A DNA stretch of 64,000 nucleotides from Agromyces mariniharenae (GCF_008122505.1 NZ_VSSB01000001.1:790891-854890), one strand, 5' to 3'; shown: positions 45,114 to 52,891, counted from the first letter of the stretch. Notes: a model not told the origin generated them from the sequence alone. A program made the numbers and translations.

Positions 45114-45994
45114 CCCTCTCGCTCGGCACCTGGCCGTCAATCGAGGAGGCGTGGTGGCAGACAACGTCAGGTCTTCTTTCGATGCCCGATGGACGTGCCG
45201 TGAACACAGTCGTCACAGTCGACCGACCTTCACTGGAGGTCGCGACGTCTTTCGTCGAACCGATCGACCTGATGCTTACCAGCCATGGCAGGCAACCGAT
45301 TCGCACCGTGGCAAACACGCTCTTTCCGAGTCGCCTCTATAGGAGCCCAGGCTTCACATGGCAGCCAGACTCGGACGAGAAGACCGCTGCGCTCGACGCA
45401 GCGGCCGACAAACTCTACGGCAACTATCTCGCGATGCTCCCGACCCTTATGACTGACCGACTCAACGCATCCGGCACCTACTTCAGTCGGATGATCGCAT
45501 GGCCCGGAAAGGAGGTAACGGGCGGCGTCAACCAGTTAGCGAAACGTATTCACTACCTTCGGGCCGTGAAGGGCCGCGCCCACAACGCGAGCGATGTGAC
45601 GCTCCAATCGCCTGACGACGTCGACGCTCTTTCACCGCTGCCGATTCAGGAGTACGCCGCAACCGACGATCGACAGCTCTCGTTCCCGTGTTTGGTGCAT
45701 GTGTCGCTGACAACGCTTCACGGCCGGCTCTCAATGGTGGCCGTGTATCGGCACTGGTTCGTGATCACGCGCGGGTTCGGCAACCTGGTGGGACTGAGCC
45801 GTCTGCTGCACTTCTTGGCAGAACAATCGGGCTACGCAGTCGGTGAGCTCATGATCGTTGCAACCAAGGGAAGCGCTGAGCGATCCCCCTATCGAGTGGA
45901 AGGGATCAAGCAGCTGCTCACGACCACGCGCGATCTGCTGGGCGCCCCTCCTGTTGCCAGCGATGCCAACGCTCCCGAGAAGGTGCCAGTATGA
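45110..45994 (+). CDS. Second thymidylate-synthase-like protein
   Basis: The 294-residue protein has TVANTLFPSRLY (67-78), SGTYFSRMIAWPG (121-133), a TS-type cysteine in FPCLVHVSL (C194), R214 in AVYRHW and FGNLVGLSRLL (N225) followed by GYAVGELMIVATKG. The order and spacing follow the thymidylate synthase core (Cys, RxD, N, then vGEl). The Arg-Ser-x-Asp phosphate motif is altered and the N-terminal substrate loop is short, so the substrate may not be free dUMP. Coupled by ATGA overlaps to both ACP and AcpS, it may act on a carrier-bound molecule. Confidence is in the fold, not the reaction. Confidence 0.62.
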   Translation: MTLSLGTWPSIEEAWWQTTSGLLSMPDGRAVNTVVTVDRPSLEVATSFVEPIDLMLTSHGRQPIRTVANTLFPSRLYRSPGFTWQPDSDEKTAALDAAADKLYGNYLAMLPTLMTDRLNASGTYFSRMIAWPGKEVTGGVNQLAKRIHYLRAVKGRAHNASDVTLQSPDDVDALSPLPIQEYAATDDRQLSFPCLVHVSLTTLHGRLSMVAVYRHWFVITRGFGNLVGLSRLLHFLAEQSGYAVGELMIVATKGSAERSPYRVEGIKQLLTTTRDLLGAPPVASDANAPEKVPV

Positions 45995-46368
45995 CCCTCC
46001 GCGTCCACGTTGGAACCGATCTCGTCACGATCTCTCGCATCGACGCAATGACCGTGAAGGGTGGCCGGGACTGGCTCGAGTCGATTTGGACCGCCCAGGA
46101 GCTCGCGTACTCTGAGTTGAGGCCCGACCGCTTGGCGACGCGCTGGGCGGCTAAGGAAGCCACAATCAAGGCACTTGGGCTGGGCATCGGGAGAATCGAG
46201 CCGATCGATATCGAGATCGTCTCGACTTCCGGCGCGGCGCCGTCGTTGAGACTTTCAGCCTCCGCTGAGCGGCGCGCGTCGGAGATGAAGGTGACATCGA
46301 TGTCCGTGTCACTCAGTCATGAACGCGACCTTGCGCTCGCGTATGTTGCACTTCTCGCAGAGGAATAG
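45991..46368 (+). CDS. AcpS-type 4'-phosphopantetheinyl transferase
   Basis: The 125-residue protein has the AcpS signature: VGTDLV (D10), then WTAQELAYSELRPDRLATRWAAKEATIKALG, with E56 in the WAAKEA motif, and VSLSHERDLALAYV at the end. These bind Mg2+ and coenzyme A. It should activate the ACP encoded just upstream by transferring phosphopantetheine to S81. Its start overlaps the TS-like stop (ATGA). A dedicated, non-housekeeping AcpS is the best evidence that the cluster's ACP is functional. Confidence 0.85.
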   Translation: MTLRVHVGTDLVTISRIDAMTVKGGRDWLESIWTAQELAYSELRPDRLATRWAAKEATIKALGLGIGRIEPIDIEIVSTSGAAPSLRLSASAERRASEMKVTSMSVSLSHERDLALAYVALLAEE

Positions 46369-46370
46369 AA

Positions 46371-46736
46371 ATGCCCACTCCATCCTCACAACCAGATGAC
46401 GAGCTCGTCGCGCTGGGAACGCGCCTCCGCGATGCGCGTGAAACGATCGGCTTTACGCAATCTGAGGTCAGCGGGGCGATCGGCATCCCGCGAACAAGCG
46501 TTCTTGCGATCGAGGCTGGCAAGCGAAACGTGACAACCGCCGAGCTCAAGAAATTCGCACGCTTGTACCGCCGGAGCATCGAATGGTTGCTCGGGGAAGC
46601 TGAGCCCGACCTCTCTTCGAACGTGGCACTCTTCCGGGCCACAGATGCACTGTCCCCTCGAGACCGAGAACAGGTCCTTCGCTTCGCTGAGTTCCTTGCG
46701 TCCGGCAGGCCACCCGAAGACTCAGGTGCCTCGTAA
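46371..46736 (+). CDS. XRE-family repressor
   Basis: The 121-residue protein has an HTH (about 12-70; LGTRLRDARETIGFTQSEVSGAIGIPRTSVLAIEAGKRNVTTAELKKFARLY) and a C-terminal helix. XRE next to ImmA is the classical pair in which ImmA cleaves or inactivates the repressor. The 35-bp palindrome at 44678 is a plausible target. It begins 2 nt after AcpS and overlaps ImmA by 1 nt (TAATG). Confidence 0.88.
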   Translation: MPTPSSQPDDELVALGTRLRDARETIGFTQSEVSGAIGIPRTSVLAIEAGKRNVTTAELKKFARLYRRSIEWLLGEAEPDLSSNVALFRATDALSPRDREQVLRFAEFLASGRPPEDSGAS

Positions 46737-47887
46737 TGCGACGCCGGGAAGGACGACTTGATGCGATGCAGGCGGCGGCGGACGCGCTGCAGGACCTGGA
46801 CATCGACCAGACGCGTCCGGTCGACCCTTTTGATGCAGTGGCTCGCCTCGACCTCGAGTTGCTCTTCGCACCTCTCGACAATTTGCTCGGCGCGATCGTT
46901 CCCAGTCCGACCATGTCTGCAGCTTCAGGCGTCTTGATCACGACCGAACGGCAGGCATCAATCCAGCGATACACCGCGGCTCACGAAATCGGCCATTGGT
47001 ACCTCGACCAGGATTACCTCGCGGTCGACATACAGGTCGACACGCAAGACGAGGTGGTCGGCATTCCATCGAACGAAAGGGAGCGCCGGGCACAACTTTT
47101 CGCGTCGTACTTTCTCATGCCGCTCCCGCTCGTCAGTCGAACGGCCAGGCGCCACGGCCTCCGCCGCGGCGACGAAGCAACGGCGGTCCAGGCGTACGCG
47201 ATCGCCCGGGATATGCATGTGAGCTTTGAAGCGGCTACCCGACAGCTTTACAACTGTGGCTTCATCCTGGATTCAAACGTGAGATCGCTGCTGAAGTCTC
47301 GACCAATCAGCGTCAAAAGCGAGCTCGCCCTCGGGCATCGGCCGACCGAAGCTCGCGGCGATGTCTGGACGGTGGCCGGCGAAGACCCGCCGGCCGAGCT
47401 CGAGGTGTTCGAGGGTGACGATGTGGTGGTTTCACTTCCCGAGAACCGGACCACAGGGTACAGATGGCTGTCGGCCGACAAGACAGACCCCGCCCGTAGG
47501 CCTGCACGACCCGCACCGCCCAGTTTCGGCGGAACGGAGGGGGAACTGGACACAGCCTCGGACCGTGTCGATCGCCAAGAGCTCGTCCCCCGACCCGAGC
47601 TCGAGACTTCGCTCCCGCTTGTTTACGACGATTTCCAGCTCAGTTCCTCCGCTGGGCCGGCGGACGCCGGTCTACCGGTGGGAGGTGGCGGCAACCGGTA
47701 CCTCATCCTCTATGCTCAGGCTCCTGGGGTTTGGGAGGAGCACTTCCAATACGCCTCTCCCTTCCGTCCTGATTCGGAACCGATCGATGACGTACGGCTT
47801 CGATTCGCTGTGCGCCCGAAACCAGCGGTCGAAACTCGGCAACGATGGTTGGACGAATTCAAGCGTGCCCCGGACTTCAATGACTAG
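46736..47887 (+). CDS. ImmA/IrrE metallopeptidase fused to chagasin-type inhibitor
   Basis: The 383-residue protein has an N-terminal ImmA domain with zinc motif HEIGH (H83, E84, H87) and a downstream acidic ligand near NERERRAQLFASYFLMP. From about 207 a second domain has the chagasin (MEROPS I42) hallmark NRTTGYRW (237-244), the glycine loop GGGGNRYLILY and a C-terminal strand RLRFAV. Chagasins bind papain-like proteases with this NPTTGYxW loop. The next gene is a papain-like protease, overlapping by 8 nt. So this chain likely joins an XRE-inactivating peptidase and an inhibitor of its neighbour. Confidence 0.78.
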   Translation: MRRREGRLDAMQAAADALQDLDIDQTRPVDPFDAVARLDLELLFAPLDNLLGAIVPSPTMSAASGVLITTERQASIQRYTAAHEIGHWYLDQDYLAVDIQVDTQDEVVGIPSNERERRAQLFASYFLMPLPLVSRTARRHGLRRGDEATAVQAYAIARDMHVSFEAATRQLYNCGFILDSNVRSLLKSRPISVKSELALGHRPTEARGDVWTVAGEDPPAELEVFEGDDVVVSLPENRTTGYRWLSADKTDPARRPARPAPPSFGGTEGELDTASDRVDRQELVPRPELETSLPLVYDDFQLSSSAGPADAGLPVGGGGNRYLILYAQAPGVWEEHFQYASPFRPDSEPIDDVRLRFAVRPKPAVETRQRWLDEFKRAPDFND

Positions 47888-48602
47888 ACCGAATATCGAC
47901 CTTCGTGAGCGTCTTGCGCCCGGCATTCACGACCAAGGCCCAAGACCAACCTGCGTGCCCTTCGCGGTCTCATTGGCACACGAGTCGAATCGTTATCAGG
48001 CGCGGGACCCCGCCGCCGCGCTCGCGCCTGAGGCGATTTGGGAGCACGCCTGGAATCGCGGTCTCGCTGGGCACAACGGCATGGACCTAGCGCACGCCAA
48101 CGACGCACTGCGAGAGCGCGGTCAGCCAGAGGACCAGAATTGGCCTTACGATGCGACACTCGGCTCAGATACCGAGCCGCCGCCCCTAAGTGCCGGAGTA
48201 CCACCGTGGCACGTCGCAGAGCTCAGCACCATTCCTCTGGCCTTGGATGGCGTCGAGGACGCCGTCGAGGATTCGATAGCGGCGGGCCGAGTGGTGGTCC
48301 TCGTTCTCGGCGTAACGGCTGCATTCGACTACCCGGACGCGGATGGGCTGATCCTTCCTTCGCCGGGGCCTGGGCACCGAGGGCTACACGCGGTCGCAGC
48401 AGTCGGTGCTGCTGAAGTCGCGGGCTCCGGCCGATGCCTGTTGATCCAGAACAGCTGGGGGGAGGGTTGGGGCCTCGGGGGCTACGGCTGGCTTCACCCC
48501 TCCTACATTCAGGGTCTGGGAATCTCCGCACATGAAGTTCTCCGACTCCCCATGCGCACACCTGTCCGCACGGACGTGACCACGGTGACCCGCGCGCGCT
48601 AG
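47880..48602 (+). CDS. Papain-like (C1) cysteine peptidase
   Basis: The 240-residue protein starts with the mature fold and has no signal peptide or propeptide. The tetrad is intact: Q19 and C25 in DQGPRPTCVPFA, H170 in GHRGLHAVAAVG, N191 in LLIQNSWGEGWG. It should be an active cytoplasmic endopeptidase unless inhibited. The ATG overlaps the ImmA-chagasin stop by 8 nt, so inhibitor and protease are made together. The substrate is unknown; candidates are phage or host proteins. Confidence 0.85.
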   Translation: MTRPNIDLRERLAPGIHDQGPRPTCVPFAVSLAHESNRYQARDPAAALAPEAIWEHAWNRGLAGHNGMDLAHANDALRERGQPEDQNWPYDATLGSDTEPPPLSAGVPPWHVAELSTIPLALDGVEDAVEDSIAAGRVVVLVLGVTAAFDYPDADGLILPSPGPGHRGLHAVAAVGAAEVAGSGRCLLIQNSWGEGWGLGGYGWLHPSYIQGLGISAHEVLRLPMRTPVRTDVTTVTRAR

Positions 48603-48670
48603 CTAGCGGGAGTCGTTCCTGCTGGCGCGGATCGTCCTCCAGAAGCAACCCGCAGCGCTCCCATCGCAAT

Positions 48671-48862
48671 ATGTGCTGTCATGCACTTTGCTCAGCCAGT
48701 TCTTTGGACCGCCGCAACGGATGGTCGGAACAGACCTTCAAGTTCTTGGACGAGCGTGACCAATGGATGCCACTAGTCACGGTCTGTACCCAGTGCGGCA
48801 CCAAGCGGGCTCGCCCTGGCGAAGTGAAGAGGACGTGGGCTGAGCTGATGGAGATGGACTAG
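48671..48862 (+). CDS. Small putative zinc-ribbon-like protein (63 aa)
   Basis: The frame from the ATG at 48671 contains N-terminal cysteines (C2, C3, C7) and a CxxC near the end (VTVCTQCGTKRARPGE). That could be half a zinc ribbon. There is no good ribosome site and the product is short. The surrounding 353 bases hold nothing else. I list it as tentative. Confidence 0.4.
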   Translation: MCCHALCSASSLDRRNGWSEQTFKFLDERDQWMPLVTVCTQCGTKRARPGEVKRTWAELMEMD

Positions 48863-48897
48863 CTGCGCATTCACGGTCTACCCCGAACCTACCCGAG

Positions 48898-48918
48898 CGA
48901 TATATCGTTGATATATCG
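48898..48918. promoter_or_regulatory. PadR operator, two GATATATC palindromes
   Basis: CGATATATCG (48898-48907) is a perfect palindrome and GATATATC recurs at 48910-48917, giving two sites one turn apart. They lie 38 nt upstream of the padR start, fitting autoregulation. Confidence 0.65.
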
Positions 48919-48955
48919 TCGAGACCCGACCAGGGCCCGCTTCAGGGAGGTCATC

Positions 48956-49528
48956 ATGAGCGATTCGTACATGGGCGGCGGCGGCTTCGCCGGTTCGTCG
49001 AGCAACTGGGGCCAAGGCGCTCCCGGCCCGAACCTGTGGGACGCCCTCAACCAGCTCCGCGGCATGTTCGAGCAGAAGGCCGGCCCGCGAATGGGCCGCG
49101 GCGACGTCCGCGCGGCGGTGCTCGCGCTCCTCGCTGAGAAGCCGATGCACGGCTACCAGATCATCAGCGAGATCGCCGAGCGCAGCGGCGGCGCGTGGAA
49201 GCCGAGCGCGGGCTCGGTGTATCCGACGCTGCAGCTGCTCACCGACGAGGGGCTCGTCACCGCAGAGGAGGCGGATGGCCGCAAGACCTACTCGCTGACG
49301 GAAGCGGGACGGGCGGAGGCCGAGGCATCCGCTGATCGCCCGGCGCCGTGGCAGACCTCGAGCCCGCGCGACTTCGGACCCGGCGGGGCGCTGCCCAAGG
49401 CCGGCATCGAGCTCGCGCAGGCGGCGGCGCAGATCCAGCGTTCGGGCACGCCCGAGCAGGTGAAGCAGGCGGTCGAGGTGCTCGACGACGCGCGTCGTCG
49501 GCTCTACTCGATCCTCGCCCAGGGCTGA
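48956..49528 (+). CDS. PadR-family transcriptional regulator
   Basis: From the ATG at 48956 (GGGAGG upstream) the 190-residue protein has a Gly/Ser-rich head, then the PadR winged helix (LALLAEKPMHGYQIISEIAERSGGAWKPSAGSVYPTLQLLTDEGLVTAEEADGRKTYSLTEAGR), and a C-terminal dimerisation helix. It is followed closely by an AarF kinase gene, probably in the same transcript. GC content returns to the chromosome norm here. Confidence 0.92.
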   Translation: MSDSYMGGGGFAGSSSNWGQGAPGPNLWDALNQLRGMFEQKAGPRMGRGDVRAAVLALLAEKPMHGYQIISEIAERSGGAWKPSAGSVYPTLQLLTDEGLVTAEEADGRKTYSLTEAGRAEAEASADRPAPWQTSSPRDFGPGGALPKAGIELAQAAAQIQRSGTPEQVKQAVEVLDDARRRLYSILAQG

Positions 49529-49565
49529 CTCGGTGCCCTCGACACGTCGGCGTCCAGCAGGCAGG

Positions 49566-51338
49566 ATGCCCGATGTGGGGAACACTCGCGCCCGCTACCG
49601 GCGGATCCTTCGATTCGCCGCGCGATACATCGTCCAGACGTGGTGGTACGAGCTCGTGCTGCCGCGCATCGGCTTGGGCAAGGTCGCGGCGCGCGGGCGC
49701 GAGGCGCGGCTGACGACGATCGCCCGGCACTTCCACGCGCTCGCTGTCGACCTCGGCGGCCTCATGATCAAGGTCGGTCAGTACATGTCGTCGCGGCTCG
49801 ACGTGCTGCCGCCCGAGATCACGCGCGAGCTGGCCGGCCTCCAAGACGAAGTGCCGCCCGTGCCGTTCGACGCGATCCGGCAGCTCGCCGAGGCCGAGCT
49901 GGGCGTGCCGCTCGAGCGGGCGTATGCGTCGTTCGACCCGACACCGCTCGCCGCGGCATCCCTCGGCCAGGCGCACCGCGCCACGCTCTCGCCGCTCGAC
50001 GCCGCCGACATGGGCTACGACGAGGCCGTCGTCAAGGTGCAGCGACCGGGCATCGAGACGATCGTCGACGTCGACCTGTCGGCGCTGCGTCGCGTCGCCG
50101 GATGGCTCAGCCGCGTGCGATTCGTCGCGAACCATGTGGACGTCCCGTCCCTCGTCGAGGAGTTCGCCACCACGAGCCTCGAGGAGATCGACTACCTGCA
50201 CGAGGCGGCCAACGCCGAGCGATTCGCCGCGAGGTTCGCCGGCGACCCGCGCGTCGCCGCGCCCGAGGTCGTCTGGGAGCGCACCACGCGCCGCGTGCTG
50301 ACGCTCGCCGACGTGACCGCCATCAAGATCAACGACCGCGCGGCCCTGCTGGCCGCGGGCATCGACCCGAAGGCCGTCGCGAAGCAGTTCGCGACCGTCA
50401 TGTTCGACCAGCTCTTCCGCGACGGCTACTTCCATGCAGACCCGCACCCCGGCAACATCTTCGTCACGCCGGTCGAGCGGGTGACGGATGCCGCGTCGCC
50501 GGCCGCGAGGGGCACGGATGCCGCGTCGCCGGCCTCGAACGTGACGGCTGCGGCATCCCCTCGCTCGTCGCCGGCCTACCGGCTCACGTTCATCGACTTC
50601 GGCATGATGGGCGAGGTGCCCGACGGATTGCGCCGCGGCCTGCAGCAGCTCATGCTCGCGGTCGCCGCGCGCGACGGAAAGCGCCTCGTCGAGAGCATCC
50701 GCGGTGTCGGCATCCTGCTGCCGTCGGCCGACACGGCCGAGCTCGAACGCGCGATGTCCGAGCTGTTCGCCCGCTTCGGCGGGATGGGCCTGGCCGAGGT
50801 GCGGCAGGTCGACGAGCGCGAGCTGCGCAGCTTCGCGATCGAGTTCGGCGAGGTGGTGCGGGCGCTGCCGTTCACGCTGCCCGACAACTTCCTCCTCATC
50901 ATCCGGGCGATGTCGCTGACCTCTGGCATGTGCAGCTCGCTCGACCCCGACTTCAACATGTGGGACGCCGTCGAGCCCTACGCCGCGCAACTCCTGCGCG
51001 ACGAGCGCGGCAATTTCGTGCAGGCGCTCGGGCAGCAGGCGCTGTCGTATGCGAGCACGCTCGCCGGGCTCCCCCAGCGCGTCGACGCACTCGCGACCCG
51101 TATCGAGGACGGGCGCGTGGTCGCGAGCTCACCGAAGATCGAGCACCGGATGGTGCGACTCGAGAACGCGGCCCAGCGGGTCGTCTCGGCGGTGCTGTTC
51201 GTCGGCCTGTTCCTCGGCGGGGTCCTGCTCCGCAACGACGAGCCGGTGTGGGGCATCACGCTGATGGTGCTGTCGGTGATCCCGTTCCTGCATGCCGTGT
51301 TCGCCGGGCTGTTCGGCCGGCGGCGCGGGCCGCGGTGA
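49566..51338 (+). CDS. ABC1/AarF/UbiB-family atypical kinase
   Basis: The 590-residue protein has the ABC1 nucleotide loop (ASLGQAHRATL), catalytic DGYFHADPHPGNIF and metal-binding FIDFGMMGEV, and two C-terminal membrane helices (about 545-585). UbiB-like proteins control quinone or lipid handling. Between HADPHPGN and DFG there is an unusual insertion of about 30 residues with three near-repeats of TDAASPA, built from GGATGCCGCGTCGCCGG DNA. I use the ATG at 49566 (AGGCAGG); a GTG at 49533 is the alternative. Confidence 0.85.
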   Translation: MPDVGNTRARYRRILRFAARYIVQTWWYELVLPRIGLGKVAARGREARLTTIARHFHALAVDLGGLMIKVGQYMSSRLDVLPPEITRELAGLQDEVPPVPFDAIRQLAEAELGVPLERAYASFDPTPLAAASLGQAHRATLSPLDAADMGYDEAVVKVQRPGIETIVDVDLSALRRVAGWLSRVRFVANHVDVPSLVEEFATTSLEEIDYLHEAANAERFAARFAGDPRVAAPEVVWERTTRRVLTLADVTAIKINDRAALLAAGIDPKAVAKQFATVMFDQLFRDGYFHADPHPGNIFVTPVERVTDAASPAARGTDAASPASNVTAAASPRSSPAYRLTFIDFGMMGEVPDGLRRGLQQLMLAVAARDGKRLVESIRGVGILLPSADTAELERAMSELFARFGGMGLAEVRQVDERELRSFAIEFGEVVRALPFTLPDNFLLIIRAMSLTSGMCSSLDPDFNMWDAVEPYAAQLLRDERGNFVQALGQQALSYASTLAGLPQRVDALATRIEDGRVVASSPKIEHRMVRLENAAQRVVSAVLFVGLFLGGVLLRNDEPVWGITLMVLSVIPFLHAVFAGLFGRRRGPR

Positions 51339-51385
51339 CGGCCGCGGTGACGGATGCCGCGCCTCCGCGGCATCCGTCGTGCAGG

Positions 51386-51826
51386 TCAAACCCGCTCGAA
51401 CACGATCGCCGCAGGGAAGCGCTTGAGCACCGGCCGGAACGGCGCCTTCGCGCGACGCTCGGCCTCAGCGGCGTCGACGATCCGCGGATGCACCAGTTCG
51501 ACATCGCGCCCCTTCCACCGGAGGGATGCGCCACCGGATGCCACGACGTTGCGCGCCCAGTTGGTCGTCCCGCCCCACGGCAAGCCGATCATGATGATGG
51601 AGGCATCCGTCGTCGGCACCACCGCGATCGGCGTCTCGTACGCGGTGCCGCTCCGGCGCCCTCGGTGGCGGATGATCGCCCAGATCGGGGTCCAGCGGCG
51701 GCCCGCCAGGGCTCGTGCGACGGGCGCGGTCGCGTTCACGAGCCGGCGGGGCGGCCCGCCCGAGGCGCGCGGCACTTGCGGTCGGGACTGTTGGGGCGTG
51801 TCGTTCATGGAGAGAGCGTCGTTCAT
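51386..51826 (-). CDS. F420-type (Ddn/DUF385-like) nitroreductase-family oxidoreductase
   Basis: The product is 146 residues from the ATG at 51826. RLVNATAPVARALAGRRWTPIWAIIRHRGRRSGTAYETPI is the deazaflavin-dependent nitroreductase core, with the Arg/Ser loop for F420 phosphate. WGGTTNWARNVVASGGASLRWKGRDVELVHP completes the split barrel. An ECF41-type promoter ends 9 nt upstream, so the start is nearly leaderless; the ATG at 51808 is also possible. Electron transfer from F420H2 to an unknown acceptor is expected. Confidence 0.82.
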   Translation of the reverse strand: MNDALSMNDTPQQSRPQVPRASGGPPRRLVNATAPVARALAGRRWTPIWAIIRHRGRRSGTAYETPIAVVPTTDASIIMIGLPWGGTTNWARNVVASGGASLRWKGRDVELVHPRIVDAAEAERRAKAPFRPVLKRFPAAIVFERV

Positions 51827-51834
51827 ACAGGGAG

Positions 51835-51861
51835 AACGGATGAGCCGGGCCGGATGTGACA
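51835..51861 (-). promoter_or_regulatory. ECF41 promoter toward the nitroreductase gene
   Basis: On the minus strand TGTCACA (-35) is followed by exactly 16 nt and CGTT (-10), against the known ECF41 consensus TGTCACA-N16-CGTC. The start site would lie at about 51828. Confidence 0.75.
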
Positions 51862-51896
51862 TCCCGCGGCGAAATTCGACGCGGCATCCGTGCTTG

Positions 51897-51923
51897 CGTC
51901 ACATTCGCGGCCGATGGATCGTC
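51897..51923 (+). promoter_or_regulatory. ECF41 autoregulatory promoter
   Basis: CGTCACA (51897-51903), a 16-nt spacer and CGTC (51920-51923) match the ECF41 consensus with one change. The sigma-factor ATG follows 8 nt later, so the message is probably leaderless. Confidence 0.75.
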
Positions 51924-51931
51924 TACATCTC

Positions 51932-52807
51932 ATGACCGAGTTCGCCGACCTCTGGACCGCGCACCGGCCCGTCGTGCGCGACGTCGCCTACCGGGTGCTG
52001 GGTTCCGTGGCCGAGGCCGAGGATGTCACCCAGGAGACCTACATCCGGCTGCTCGCTCGCGGCGACGAGCCCGACGCGGCGCCGCTCGACGACCCGCGCG
52101 CCTGGCTCGTGACGGTGGCGTCGCGACTCTCGATCGACCGGCTGCGCGCGCACGAGCATTCCCGCCGCGGGTACGTCGGGCCCTGGCTGCCTGAGCCGAT
52201 CGTCACCGACGATCGCATCCTCCCCGAGGACCGGGTCACCCTCGACGACTCGGTGCGGATGGCGCTGCTCGTCGTGCTCGAGCAGCTCACGCCCGCGGAG
52301 CGCACGGCGTTCCTCCTCCACGACGTCTTCGACCTGGGGTTCGACCGCATCGCGGACGTCCTCGGGGTGAGCCCGGCGAGCGCGCGGCAGTCCGCCTCGC
52401 GTGCGCGGAAGCGGATCGCCGCGCACGGCGAAGCCCGGTTCGCCGTCGACCCCGTCGCCGCCCGCCGGCTGACGGAGCGATTCGCCGTCGCGGCATCCGA
52501 CGGCGACCTCGATGGGCTGGTCGAGGTGCTCGCGACGGATGCCGCGGGCCACTTCGACTCGGGTGGCGTCTTCCCGGACGCGCCGACCGAGGTGGTCGTC
52601 GGTGCCGAGAGGGTCGGCCGTCGATTCCTCGCTGCAGTGGGCGGTCTCGGCGTCGACTTCGAGGTCGCGGAGGTGAACGGCGAACCCGGGATCGTCGTTC
52701 GCCGCCGGGGTCGGGTGCTCGCCGTGCTCGCGCTCGAGTTCGCCGACGGCCGGATCTCGGCCATCCACGGCGTCGGGAATCCGAAGAAGCTCGGGCACGT
52801 GCGGTGA
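51932..52807 (+). CDS. ECF41-family sigma factor with SnoaL domain
   Basis: The 291-residue protein has region 2 (VAYRVLGSVAEAEDVTQETYIRLLAR), the ECF41 linker motif WLPEP (in GYVGPWLPEP), region 4 (LTPAERTAFLLHDVFDLGFDRIADVLGVSPASARQSASRARKRI) and a C-terminal SnoaL-like domain ending in GVGNPKKLGHV, the NPDKL-like motif. In this group the C-terminal domain replaces an anti-sigma factor. The start at 51932 is chosen because it lies just after its own promoter. Targets in the window are itself and the divergent F420-type oxidoreductase. Confidence 0.92.
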   Translation: MTEFADLWTAHRPVVRDVAYRVLGSVAEAEDVTQETYIRLLARGDEPDAAPLDDPRAWLVTVASRLSIDRLRAHEHSRRGYVGPWLPEPIVTDDRILPEDRVTLDDSVRMALLVVLEQLTPAERTAFLLHDVFDLGFDRIADVLGVSPASARQSASRARKRIAAHGEARFAVDPVAARRLTERFAVAASDGDLDGLVEVLATDAAGHFDSGGVFPDAPTEVVVGAERVGRRFLAAVGGLGVDFEVAEVNGEPGIVVRRRGRVLAVLALEFADGRISAIHGVGNPKKLGHVR

Positions 52808-52837
52808 GGTGATCGTGGTGGGCGCGTGCTGCGCCGC

Positions 52838-52891
52838 CACGCGGCATCCGTCACCGTTCGCCGGCACGCGGCATCCGTCACGGTTCGCCGT
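52838..52891. repeat. 27-bp direct repeat, two copies
   Basis: CACGCGGCATCCGTCACC plus GTTCGCCGG is at 52838-52864; its near-identical copy is at 52865-52891. Both include the GCGGCATCC motif. The pair follows the ECF41 gene in a 279-nt gap with no other feature. Confidence 0.7.

Noticed and set aside
44712..46368. Polyketide or nonribosomal peptide gene cluster based on ACP and AcpS
   Set aside because: No ketosynthase, acyltransferase, adenylation or condensation domain within the window.
51890..51931. Longer start for the ECF41 protein at 51890
   Set aside because: It would place the promoter inside the coding sequence; the ATG at 51932 follows the -10 directly.
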